Shown here in pieces: positions 48,601 to 59,993 of a stretch of 64,000 bases of DNA. Location of the stretch: assembly GCF_040436345.1 (NCBI RefSeq), contig NC_133234.1, positions 13,656,446 to 13,720,445 of the forward strand. Reading direction: 5' to 3'. The DNA comes from Pagrus major (Eukaryota > Chordata > Actinopteri > Spariformes > Sparidae). Both the position numbers and the translations under genes were made by a program. Under the pieces are notes generated by a model, which was given only the letters and a program-made list of their open reading frames with translations, was not told where the DNA came from and did no database searches. How positions within the stretch are numbered: the first letter of the stretch is position 1; each line of letters opens with the position of its first letter.

Positions 48601-51600
48601 CGCAGGGGGGGTTTTGTTTACAGTCTGATATGATATCATTGGGATATTTTACAAATATCAATACCTTAATGTAAAAATACTCCAAAGTAACTGGTACATT
48701 TACTCAAATAGGCTTCTTAGAGGGGCCGTAGCTACCATTGAGGACACTGAGGTCATGTCCTTTGATATCTTGATATATATATATATTTGGTAACACTTTA
48801 TCATATCTGTCATATCGTTAAGATAAACAATATGTATACCAAAAATGCTTTATAAACCATTTATTAGCAATTGTTTATTGAAAGTTGCAGTTGATGTTCA
48901 TAATACTTTGTAAATGGTTAATTAATACTATGTAGTTGATTTATAAACATTATTTGGATGGCCATTAGAGAGCTGCAACTGACGTTTTTAACCTTTACAA
49001 TCGCTTAATAAATGTTTAATGAAGCGTTTCATTGTTTCTTAACAGTGATTTTACTTAGTTCTTTTTGCAAAAATTCAATACATTTAAGTCAAAATTGGCC
49101 ATATTTGTATTTATCTTATTTTCATAGATATTATTAAGCAATTATTGGTCCTGTCAAATTGCAGAGAAATGCATAGATTTATACTATAGTCAAACTTATA
49201 GTAGTAAAAATGTTCTCAATGGATGGATGGGGGTGGGGGGGCAGGACCTCGGTATGTCTAAAATCCTGGCTATGGACCTGGCACTATGTGGTTTTGGAGA
49301 AGAAATTCAAACTCATAATTTTAATATTTACAATATTGATTAGGTAATAATTCATCCGAAATATTTATATTTTCCATAACTGAATAAACAAGCTGTTCCC
49401 AGAGAGAAATAAGGTCCCCAGATTACTGTTTGAAGCTAGAAAGGTGGCAGGGTCCACCACATATAAACAAAGTAAAACAGTATGAAATTGTGGTTCTAAT
49501 AATAATGAAATAATGATACGATATCTGATAAATATAATACTCTGAAAGGGACCATTATGCATAATGCGTTTTATTTTTCTAACTTTAAGTTCCATTCTGA
49601 ATTAATGTAAAATTGAATCCAGTTCTTTTTTCTTGTACATTGTGGTATCGCTACTTTTACTCAAGGCTCTGACTAATCTTTCATCCCTGTTCATTAAAAC
49701 TAAAGGCCCTGCACTCAATCATTTTACTCAAATTGAAGTACAAAAGTATTTGTAGCAAAATGTAGTATTGAAAAAATAAAAGTATACATTAAGCAGCAGA
49801 ATTGCTCCTACTATACTATATCAACAAATTGTTTTTATCATCTTGCAGAAAGGCATTTAATTGTAGTAGCACATTGCAGCTTAATCTTTAGATAATGTAT
49901 CATATTTTATAGGATGACTATATATTTTGTATTTTTTGCAAAGTATTAAAGTCCCCCTCCAGACAAAAATACATTTGTCTTCTTTCTTTTTCTTCTTGAG
50001 TGTTTAGGCTTTACCGTATAAAATAATGTCTGGGCAGAGTTTGACACTTTTGACACACTTTTTTTCCTTATTATTGCTGAAAGTGTACATTTTCTCTGCG
50101 CTCGTTGAAAATCTAAGTTAAGAGGCGGACCTATGAGCCTGATTTGTGACATCACAAATAGTTTGGAAGCCAATCCTTGTCCAGTATTCAGAGTACACAA
50201 GTGTGATGTGGAAACCTCCAGTGCACACACACTGAGGTGTCCAAAATCACACACTCATTCACTACTCCTCACTCACTACCTAGGGAGGTCTACATAGTGA
50301 GCTCATCGGTCAAATGAGAAAAACACTTTTCGAACACCACACGCCATTTTTCCTCTCCAGGGCACTGCATGATGGTGTATAGTGCTAATCCAACAACAGT
50401 ATATAGGGTGTAATAATTCTCACTATACATTCGGACGGCGCTACAAAATGGCAAACTCATATAGTCAACTAGATAGTGGGTAGTGACTGATTTCAGACAC
50501 AACTTGAGACTAGACTTTACAGTGAAGTAAGAGACATCTTGTGTCCAGCAGATACACTTGTGAAATGAAAAATATTTGCATATTCATATATTCTGGGATT
50601 TTTATTGAGGGAGAAGGAGTAGTTGCTATTTTAAGGATTTTAACAAGACAATTTTTTGTGGAAAAAAACAATATCAGACACAAATCATGATTTAAAGTAG
50701 AGTATTTCATATACACCTCAAAAACATGTCTGGAGGGGCTCTATAATATAAGTAACTTTAATGAGCTGTCAGATTAATGTAGTGGGCTAAAAATGAAACG
50801 TTCCTCCTGAGATGAAGCTAATGTAGAATTGTGAAGTAGAATAAAATTAAACTGTCCAAGTAAAGTACAAGCACCTCAAAACTTTCAGCCGCTGACAGTA
50901 TCTTCAGACTGCTTCATTAACATTTTCATTATTGTGCCCATTTAGTTGTAATGTTTGCTGATAGACTGTCGTCACTGATGATATGTGACAGGAGGTAAAA
51001 CCGGTTTAAATAATGAAATTAATCATGGTTGCATTCCATTCAGCTGCTTCAGTTTCAGGGTCCTGGTATTGTGCAACCTGCTTGAGATACTTGAACAGTA
51101 CAGAGCCATCCTTAATGTTATTAGTAACACCTGTGTTTTTACCTGCTGTGTCAAGCCACGATATCTGCTGTGGAAAAAAAGGCCTGTGACTTGGATACAT
51201 TATTATTAAACACATATTTTGCATCACCTTCTACATTATCTGTCAGCTCCATTTTACCTGATATCTATACAAATTGACCCATGATGAAACCATGGAACAA
51301 CAAAATCCCAGAAAATGTCACAGATTTATGCTTTTTATTGCCAATTATCAAAGTATGGGGAAACAAAACACACCTGTTTTTTCTTTCTTCACCCTCAAAG
51401 AAAGATGACCATCACACCTCCTCATCTTGAGAGGAAATTGTAAAAAAAAAAAAAAAAAAAGTATTGGATGCTGCTTGAAATGAATCAGGCAGAGATGACA
51501 GATTTATATATTTTTTTAAAAAAGTGGATAAGTAGGACATTTGAATGTATCATCTGTAAAGTGCCTTGAAAAATCTCTAAAATCTCAGTTTGAAATGTTG

Positions 51601-52454
51601 TGTGTGGGCGGATAATTCCCCAAAGCCCATCTTCATCTGCGCCTATGCTGGTTGATTTGCACACAGCCAGAAGGATTTGTCTCCAACCATGGAACAGAAA
51701 TAGAACGGAAAAGATACTCATCCTACCATTTTCTGGTCTTTGTGCGTCTGATGGGACGCACATGGTGTTTTCAGATCAAAATACTGATACTAAATCAGAC
51801 ACATCCTGCAGGAGAAAATGAATAAAGTCTACCTAAATTGAATATCATAAATCAGTCTTCATACTGATAAATATCATGCCCTGTTTGGTTTTTCCACAAG
51901 AAGTATTTGAAATAAAAGAATAGAGGCAACAAGAAGAGCTGGGGGATTAAAAAAGTAGGACAAAACTTCTCAGTCAGACTGAATGAAGTTACACAGATAC
52001 AGTATATATTGTTTATGTGACTGCTAACTGTGCTCCTTCATGGGATTTTTGTCTCTCCACAGCTTGATCCTGAACCTCTCCGTCAGCTGACAGCACTAGG
52101 ATCTACCCTGTCCTCTTGGATTACACAGGAGGTTATTCTGTAACATACGCCATGTGATTCCTTTGGCTCCAAAATACCTTCCAGCTCTACTAATAACTCT
52201 AGAAAAACTTTCCTTCCAGGTCCCTTCTCCTGTCTAACCTTTGTGCATTCCCACAGTCGCTACAGTCATTGCCGGAGCTCAGACTGGTGAAATGACATTA
52301 GACTGCTCACTGCAGGTACTAATGTGAGGATTAAGTAAAGATTAACAGGCTCTCCTTAATTCCATTAAGAGCAACCATTCTATGCTCGGGCAGTGAAGAG
52401 ACTCCAACAGCCGGTTCATCTAATAATTTTAAGAACATAACATTTATTGCTCAT
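48601..52454. other. intergenic region upstream of brsk1
   Basis: AT-rich sequence with no confident gene. It contains a low-complexity repeat starting GGTAACACTTTAT near 48788, a truncated reverse family 1 MITE at 49278-49491, a poly(A) run near 51441-51460 and, at about 52062, a strong acceptor-like site followed by a short open frame (see findings). Confidence 0.45.
49278..49491 (-). repeat. MITE (family 1), truncated, reverse orientation
   Basis: It begins GGCACTATGTGGTTTTGGAG and runs through the reverse complement of the family phrases to GGTGGCAGGGTCCACCACAT, then stops before the far end. Confidence 0.65.
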
Positions 52455-52655
52455 ATAATAACTAGAGACTAATTAATTGAGTAGTTTTTTCTCTATTAAA
52501 TCAATCGGCAGCTATTTTAATAATCTGTTCCGCTATGACAGTAAACTGAATGTCTTTGAGTTGTGTTGATCGTCATTTTCAACATTTCAACGTTTTATAG
52601 ACCAAAAAAACTAACTGATTAATCAAGAATATAACTGAGAGATTAATCAACAATT

Positions 52656-53573
52656 AAAGGGTAACTCCACCTATGTCACACATCAAAGTGTGTTTACAGG
52701 TCTTTGGGAGTACGACTGCATTAATGAAAAAAGTAAAGCCTTTTGTGGCTCCAGAGGAAGCTGCATGTAATCTGATAAATTGGCTCTAGTGATGTCACTC
52801 AGCGGCTAAATTGCATTGTGGGTAACGTAACCATCTCCACATATGCAGTGGTACTCCCCCAAGTCCTGTGAGAACCCAATATAGAGCCGAAGTCATGCCC
52901 CTTGTGGTTCGCCCCATGTGACCTTGTTTTGGAAAAACTTTGTATGGTAGTGAATGAAGAGAGACAAAACATTTTCTGATCCTGCATGAAATGTGACATG
53001 AACTACAAATATGATGTTTGTCAATTTAAAATATATTTTTTTTACTTGAGAAAATTGTAGTTTGTTGCAAATTAATGAAATATAAAGACTGTAAAGATAC
53101 ATAATTATATCATCTCATTGAACGGTCACCAAAACCCGTAATTTAAACTTTGTAGAGCTGCTCCTCTAGATTAGCAACTCGCAGAACTGACGAACTCCTC
53201 TTTCACATAACTCAAAATGGGCAGTTTCATTGTGATTTTCATCTATTTTAGTACCTTTTCTGTGCCAAGTTGGCGGCTATGTTGGTGTTGGTGACGAGTT
53301 AAGCAAGATGTTGTAGTTCACGGAGCAGTTTAACACAAAACTAGATGGTATTTTACTTTGATTACAACAAACAGCAACTTTCTTGACTTGGAAAATCATA
53401 TTTTAAATTGTCAAACATCTTATGTGTTGTTCATGGCAGAATTCAAGTGGGATCTCCTTTCTCCATTCACTACCATACGCATTTTTTTCCAAAATGAGGA
53501 CCCATGGGGTCCACCGGAATTGCGGTGACATCGGCTCTCTATAATGAGTAAAATGGGTGGAGTTACCCTTTAA
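52656..53573. repeat. inverted-end element, about 915 bases
   Basis: The left end TTAAAGGGTAACTCCACC is mirrored at the right end by GGTGGAGTTACCCTTTAAAA. The interior has small open frames but none resembling a transposase, so it is another non-autonomous DNA element. Confidence 0.75.
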
Positions 53574-54114
53574 AATAATCTGAAGTGGCAGCCCTCGTGA
53601 TAAAATCTGCATGATTACCAAACAAACACAATCTACTGTGTGGTAAATGGACACGCTTTATTTCATTTCATTTATTTTATTTAGGTTTCTTGTGCATTTT
53701 CTTTACAGTGCATAGATCAGTGTCACAGTATAACAGTATGGTACATAATGAAGTTATAACGCTTCACATTAACAGAAAAATACAGTATCAGAAGCTCAGT
53801 GTCAACACCCCCTCTTCAGTTTCTCAGATGGTTCGGTCCAGTATAAGCAAGGAAGGGAATGCTGGGAAAGTGGAGGACTTTGATAAAGTGGAGCTGTGAT
53901 AACAAAAACAAATCAAAGATGGGAAAAGTTAGTTTGTATGACAGAAAATGTGATTTAAATACAATACAATATAGCATCATATGTATATTTGAGCTACAAC
54001 AAACACTATGGTTCATAAAGAATTATATAGAATAAAATAAGAAATAGAACCACCTGGGTCATTTCATTGAATTTGTTTTATCACCTGTTCTTCCTGAGTT
54101 TTCTACACTACATC

Positions 54115-54120
54115 TTTATT
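54115..54120 (-). promoter_or_regulatory. candidate polyadenylation signal of the COX17-like gene
   Basis: AATAAA on the minus strand, about 275 bases after the stop codon at 54392-54394. Confidence 0.4.
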
Positions 54121-54391
54121 TTTCATTTTTAGTTTTAATTTTAATTTTAATCTAATTCTGTTTAAAATTATCCTCCACAAGCTTCAGTAATCATCTCCTA
54201 AAGATGGATGGCTTTCTTGGTTATCTGCAACTGAAATTAGCAAAGTTATGTGACAAGATGGCAAGAAAAAAAATTAACACCCCAGTGTGGTTCAATGTTT
54301 TGTTTCCTTGAAAGATTTGAATGAGGGAAAAACAATAGTTTGTAGTCATGTGTGTGAACTTACATTTCGTTACGATGTATTCCCTTATGTA

Positions 54392-55267
54392 TTATGATCC
54401 CTCAGACAGGGTTTTTATACAGGCCTGGAAAGCATCCATTAGATCTCTACAGCCCTCCGCTCCCTTCTCTCTGACACTGAAACACAAAGCAAGATTTACA
54501 AAAACAAACTCTCTTTTTTTGGCATGTAACTAGGCTTTCAGTTAAAATTGTGCAAACATACATGATGTAAATGTCAAGGGGGGTGAAACAAGTGAACACA
54601 GTCGAAGTGACATCATCTGAAACTGTATTAAGGACATAAGGAATCTCTCTAAACTTAGTCCACATGTGCATCAAAGGGATTATATCAAACTATTTCAACT
54701 TAAACCCCCTACAGCTGCTCTTATCTGCATTTGATGAAGTATGATCCTGAGGTTGAGTAATCTGCACAGCAGCTCCACTAACACTAATCACCACTGCACG
54801 TGGACACACACACCACATGTCTGTCGCTTCTTCTGTGTAACACGAACCAGCAGCCTGGAATGTGCCGGTCCTCTGCAGCAGGTCATACATGTGGAAGCCC
54901 ATTTTAAACCTCAGGGCTATTTATGCTTCTCCTGACATTTATGTCACTGTAAGAGACATCTGTAAATGTCATTACACTTAGTCGTATGAGTGGACTTACT
55001 GACTGTTGTGAACAAGAAATCTACATGAACTCCAATTAGACTGAATGATGACCCCACAGGCGCTCTCACAAATTGAAGATGAGATGTTAATGTCATTCAC
55101 AGAGTTCAATAAGTGACCAGTATTTTGATAATTTATGTTTATTAGTTGTATAAATACAATTTTCAGCATCTAAAATTGAGCATAATTCATGTCAGGACTC
55201 ACCATTTGTCAACGTCCTCTTTGATAACCTGGCACGCTGCTGGCACGGCTTCGTTGCAGTCGGGCAT
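54392..55267 (-). CDS. COX17-like twin-CX9C microprotein (49 residues)
   Basis: Two minus-strand exons: 55203-55267 (ATG 55265-55267, donor ATG/GTGAGT) and 54392-54476 (acceptor TTTCAG, stop TAA). They join in phase through a split Cys codon to give 49 residues. Four cysteines form a perfect twin CX9C pattern, C12-X9-C22 and C31-X9-C41, with an eight-residue loop (VREKGAEG) the same length as the COX17 loop. This is the coiled-coil-helix-coiled-coil-helix fold imported and oxidised in the mitochondrial intermembrane space. COX17 carries copper on a Cys-Cys pair just before the first CX9C cysteine. Here that position reads PAA, so the copper site is missing, while an extra Cys4 is present. An acceptor-like GACTGCAG about 60 bases upstream suggests a separate 5' UTR exon. 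The gene could be a COX17 paralogue, another small IMS protein or an unexpressed relic. Confidence 0.72.
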
Positions 55268-55369
55268 TTTGACAGAGGAGAGCTGAAGTTGGTGAAGGTG
55301 TGCTGTTGTACGAGCTGCAGTCAAGTATGGGTAAAGATTAGTTACCGAGATTGAAGGAAAGACAGTAAG

Positions 55370-55396
55370 GGAGGGAGGGAGGGAGGGAGGGAGGGG
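55370..55396. repeat. (GGGA)n run
   Basis: A tandem GGGA-type purine run just upstream of the COX17-like gene. Confidence 0.85.
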
Positions 55397-55505
55397 GGAA
55401 GGAGGAGGCATGGCATGACATGACACTGACAGAGTATGATAGGCTTAAAAGAGTAAATCTGATGGAAATTAATCGTTACTTTACATTTGAATCAAAATCC
55501 TTACT

Positions 55506-55912
55506 TAAAGGGGCGCTATGTAGTTTTGGAGAAGAAAATCAAACTCTGAATTTTAATACTTACAATATTAATGAGGTCATAATACAAATTCAGAAATATC
55601 AATTTTTTTCCATAACAGCATATCTCCAAGTAACCGCTAACTGCTGCAGACTGTGGGTTATGTTAGATAGATAGCTCACTTAGATGTGCAGCAAGCGGTC
55701 CAGACTGAATGCTTGGAGTGGTATTTTGAAAAAGGACATGGTGGGGCTAGCTGGTTAGCATGCTAACTTCAGTAGATATCTCTGCAACACCAAACATTTA
55801 CCTCTTCGATAAAATATTAAAACTCCTATTTCTTCACATTCTGTTGATAGTTTTTATTATTTTTTTGGGATGTTTTTAATCAAAATTCTACCATATTGCA
55901 CCTTTTAAGATG
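55506..55912. repeat. chimeric MITE: family 1 left part, family 2 right part
   Basis: The left end TTAAAGGGGCGCTATGTAGT and following bases to about 55620 match the family 1 reverse orientation. From about 55740 the sequence matches family 2 (CTAACTTCAGTAGATATCTC) and ends CATATTGCACCTTTTAAG, the family 2 end. Confidence 0.65.
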
Positions 55913-56275
55913 CAGTACGTAAGAATTGTATGTAGTTTTGGGAAAGGAATTTGAATCAGAAGAGAAATATTATTATTATTATTATTTATGTCTAAATAAC
56001 AAACTCTTCATTTTCATGACTGAATAAACAAACTGACCTTAAAGGACAACACAATTTCATACTGTTTTACTTTGTTTATATCTGGCAGACCCTGCCACCT
56101 TTCTAGCTTCAAACAGTGTTCTGGGGACCTTATTGTCCTCTGAGAACAGCTTGTTTAATTAATTAATGGAAACAATAAATATTTCTGAGTTTGTATTTCT
56201 ACCTCATTAATATTGTAACTATTAAAAATCTGAGTTTGGATTTCTTCTCCAAAACTACATTGTGCCCCTTTAAAT
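55913..56275 (+). repeat. MITE (family 1), full length, abutting the chimeric element
   Basis: It starts with a modified end (ACGTAAGAATTGTATGTAGT) and ends AACTACATTGTGCCCCTTTAA. Internal phrases CTGGCAGACCCTGCCACC and AACAGCTTGTTTAATTAA are present. Confidence 0.7.
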
Positions 56276-58210
56276 TTCTTGTCTTGCTATCTTTTTTATT
56301 AGATTTACCTTTGTCTCTAATATCCTTTCCCATTCATGTACATCAACCTAAATAATCTTAGTATTCTTAAATTCTTTTACTGCTGCCCTTTGTTTCACAC
56401 TCTTTCTAATGAATATGCAGATAGCTGACCTTTTGAGCTAAGCATCATGCATTACAAAAGCCTAATAATGCATCTAAAATACTCACTACAGGGGAGGACC
56501 TTTTCCTGAAAAGAGACTGGGGAGCCTGACTTTGTTTAACACTGTTGGCTTAAGAGGTTGAGGTGAGACTTGTAGCATTTGTTTAACCTATAAAATGTTG
56601 AATTAGCATCAAACATGCTGTAAAATGGGAAGCAACTAATAGTCGTGAAAATAATCCAGAATTTCGAGGCTTTTAAAGATAAAATAAAAGCAGATGTGAG
56701 CAGCATTAGATAGGTTAATCCTTACAGGAACACGCATTTCTTTCTTATTTAAAACATCTGACTCATCCTGTAGTGACTGTGTAGTTACGCTCATCTACAC
56801 AGCATGCATTTGAGAAGCATCCTGTTTTTGAGCATTTGGAGGTTTAGTAAACAGTAAGTAACTTTTTGTCCCCCAGTCAAAGGTTTTTCATCACACATCT
56901 GCTCCAGTAGTTCATTAACATACATGCAGCTTTTTACTGAAAAGTATAAGGAGCGCAATTCCTAATTACTTCTCATCAAAAGTAATGTTTTTAACATGTT
57001 ATTATGCATATTACTGTGGAGCTTTATCATCCTGTGCACATTACAGTACAATAAATGCACCTTCACTCGCCTCTTTCAACAATGCCAACTGGATAATACT
57101 GTGAAGTGTTTTCCTAGTTCAAAATGTGTTATAACGATAGCAATATTTTCCTGTAAAGAATAAACCAATACCAGTTTTGCTCCATAAGAATTAGAACAAA
57201 CAGCTGAGCGAATTTACAAAAACAAGTAGCTCTTGCTTTTCAAAAAAATAATGACCTTGTTAGTTAATAGAAAGTGAAAATTCAAGATAATATAAGATAT
57301 GACTTTTTTTTAATCCCAAAGGAAATTCTTGTGCCAGAGAATGCTCAAAAATACAGTTACATCAGAATAAAATACAAAAACACAATAGACTAATTATAAA
57401 AGTGCCCAATAGAATAACGATACGAATAAAATGAGATACATTTAGGAAAAATAAGCTACAATAAAAAACTGAATATAAAAGGTAGCATATACAATGATGT
57501 TGAGAAGTAATTAAAGGAAATATTGCACCTAGTGAACAGTGAGAAAGTAATATTGCAGACCTGGTTAGGACAGGTCCTCTGCTTCCTGAAATACATATTA
57601 TCCATATTGAAATATTGTTTACAACTGTGACTAAAATAATGATTATATGAACATGGAGATGACCGCCAATCGAAAAAAAGACATGTTGTATCCTATGTTA
57701 TTATTCTATTCAACATAAAATGTGAGAAAATAACTCACTGGTGTCTTGTGATGTTTTCTATCTATCTGTAATGCATATATTAACAGCGAGATACATGCAA
57801 AACACTTTAAGACCACTTTTTAGCATGTAGAATTTATTGATATATATGGATCCTAAAATAGTATGAGACATGTGTATACCACACAATTCTTTTTAGCGTT
57901 TGCATGGATTTTAAATGTATATACTTGAGTGAGGTATGCCTCACTCAGCAAAATATGATATACCACTTCACCCCTTTGTTCTCTACAGTAAACAGCTCAC
58001 AAGAAACATTGAACATTCATCATCAGCATAATAAAATAGGTACAAAGATGTGTCTGCCGTGCATGTTATAGATAGTGTAGGAAAAAAACACATGAGGTTC
58101 TTTGTCTCCTATGTTTTGTATATATGACACAGTGCCCCACAAAGCACAAAAGTTTAAACAGATAAAATGTAGTCACTACTAAGTGTTTACAGTTTTGTAG
58201 TGACAATATT
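56276..58210. other. intergenic region, no gene seen
   Basis: AT-rich sequence between the MITE pair and the prr12 upstream region. At 57300-57420 a segment containing TTTTTAATCCCAAAGGAAAT followed by GTGCCAGAGAATGCTC resembles a dispersed teleost repeat tail. Nothing else could be identified. Confidence 0.4.
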
Positions 58211-58218
58211 CAGCTTCA

Positions 58219-58230
58219 CCACTAGAGGGC
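58219..58230 (+). promoter_or_regulatory. candidate CTCF core site
   Basis: CCACTAGAGGGC fits the CTCF core CCASYAGRKGGC without mismatch. It lies between the brsk1 and prr12 promoters. Confidence 0.4.
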
Positions 58231-58566
58231 AACAAACACTCACATACACACAATGATGGATCCTTGGACGAATAAAAGGCCCCTTCACTGTGTGCATCAG
58301 TATCACCTGTAAACAAAGGGGATCGCATTTACATCCAGCGATATTTACCAGTTGTGATCCCCCTGACTCTTCTCTAACACGTTATCTAGGTTGATGCGTG
58401 CACATTTTGCGATGGTGAAATGGGTCGAGCAAATAAGAGTGTCTCAGAAAAACCCTGGACAAACACCAAAGATATGAAATATGAGCGAGAGCCAAGCATC
58501 TCTCTTGTCTCGGATCCCAGAGATCGGTGATTCCTCCTGCTTTATAACCATCATTAAATCCAGTGT

Positions 58567-58578
58567 GCCATCTGCTGG
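58567..58578 (-). promoter_or_regulatory. candidate CTCF core site, opposite orientation
   Basis: The reverse complement reads CCAGCAGATGGC, which also fits the CTCF core. It is about 340 bases from the plus-strand candidate and faces it. Confidence 0.4.
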
Positions 58579-58879
58579 TGAACAAATCAAGTGCACATGG
58601 GCTCCGGCAGACAGGTTCTCCGTGTACCACAATTAGCAAAAAAAACAAAAACACAATGATTTCTGGCATATCGACAGGGGGGAAATACCTCCTATCGGTG
58701 CGTCGATTATATGCAAACTGCAGTCTGTTTAAATCATGTATCCTCTGACTGAAGGGAATGCTGCTGTCTCTAAAAAAAAAAAAAAAGGCTTTGCACGATG
58801 TGGATGTGAATTTGCAAAGTGGCTGCTAGAGGCCTGTATAAATCTGGTTATTACTGGAAATACTTTTGCACTCGAACGC

Positions 58880-59993
58880 GTCTCGGCCAATCGCAGCGTT
58901 CAGTACAAACAGCTGACTATTTTTTTTCTCTTTAGCTGCTGTTCGTGTAAAATGTAGTCGAAATTATTATTCTAGCAACAATATGAAAGGCATGCAGGGC
59001 TTGTTGGTAGACTGTGGGCTGGTGAATGGAGGTCACCGCAGACACTGAGTGAGTGAGTCTCAGCGGTGAGACAGAAGAGAGGGGGAGAGGGAGGACGGAC
59101 AGCGGCCAGCCGCCTTCAAAAATGGCGTCTCCGGAGGAAAATGAGTAAAAAATATTAAAACGCGGCCTGCTTTCTTTATACTTCCTCGGTCGGTATTCAC
59201 GCTCGTATCGCGCTCTTGTTGTGTTTTTCAACGCTGCGAGGGAAACTCGTCGTCGCTTTTACTTCAACGGCTAAAAGAAAGCAGAAAAATGGGGAGCGAG
59301 CATTTGGGGAAATAAAGGCAGCCCTGTTTTATTTTGATGCGTCGTTAGTGACAGCTAGCATCTGCTGCTAGCCCACAGCTCTGCTCCTCTCACCGGAGGA
59401 GGGTGGGAACGATTTGCATGCATAGAGAGGGAGAGAGAGAGAGAGGGGGAGAGAAAAAAGAAGAAGAGATTTTGAAATTGGGGATTTCTGTGCTCGTCTT
59501 ATGGGGGAATGATTGGTACCAACGTGGCCCGTCGATTGCAATCTTTTTCTGGTGCTAGCAGCGTAGCAAAGCCTAGCCTAAAGAAAGGGGAGGAGAGACG
59601 GTGAAAAAGGACGCATTCAAATCAAATGTTTATCAGCAATTCGCCCATCACCGGCCGAATCCGCGGCATCTTCATCATGACCGAGACTGATTTTGGACTA
59701 AATCTGCATTCGTGGAAATGATAAATGTGAAAGGAAAAGGAGGAAGACTGGCTTTTTTTGGAGGTGGTTGGATTATAACCCCGTAGACCCCCCTCTTTTT
59801 TCATCCAGCTTTCTCCTCCTCCCCTCCATTTCTCTTTCAATATGCTGTTTTCCACTCCTGAGGACTTGCTTATGAAACCGGGGAAAATAGCCTGAAACCG
59901 ACAACGGGAAAGACTGGATTTTTTTTCCGTAAATCTGCTCTGCGACGTTTCTCGTCGCTTTTGTCCTCATCGCACACATTGTACGCCACATAA
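58880..59993 (+). promoter_or_regulatory. prr12: prr12 promoter and 5' UTR
   Basis: CpG and GC content rise from about 58880. A CCAAT box is visible in GGCCAATCGCAG (about 58886-58897), and a YY1-like AAAATGGCG lies at 59119-59127. No TATA box was seen, consistent with a broad housekeeping-type promoter. The leader has at least three upstream open frames: 59122-59148 (8 codons), 59626-59721 (31 codons) and 59842-59895 (17 codons), all closed before the main ATG at 59994. A GA-rich run lies at about 59427-59450. Confidence 0.55.

Noticed and set aside
58382-58669. Minus-strand 95-codon frame with a hydrophobic start resembling a signal peptide
   Set aside because: No known domain. The cysteines are irregular, and the frame overlaps a candidate CTCF site and AT-rich promoter-flanking DNA. 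Without a splice partner or similarity it is best treated as chance.
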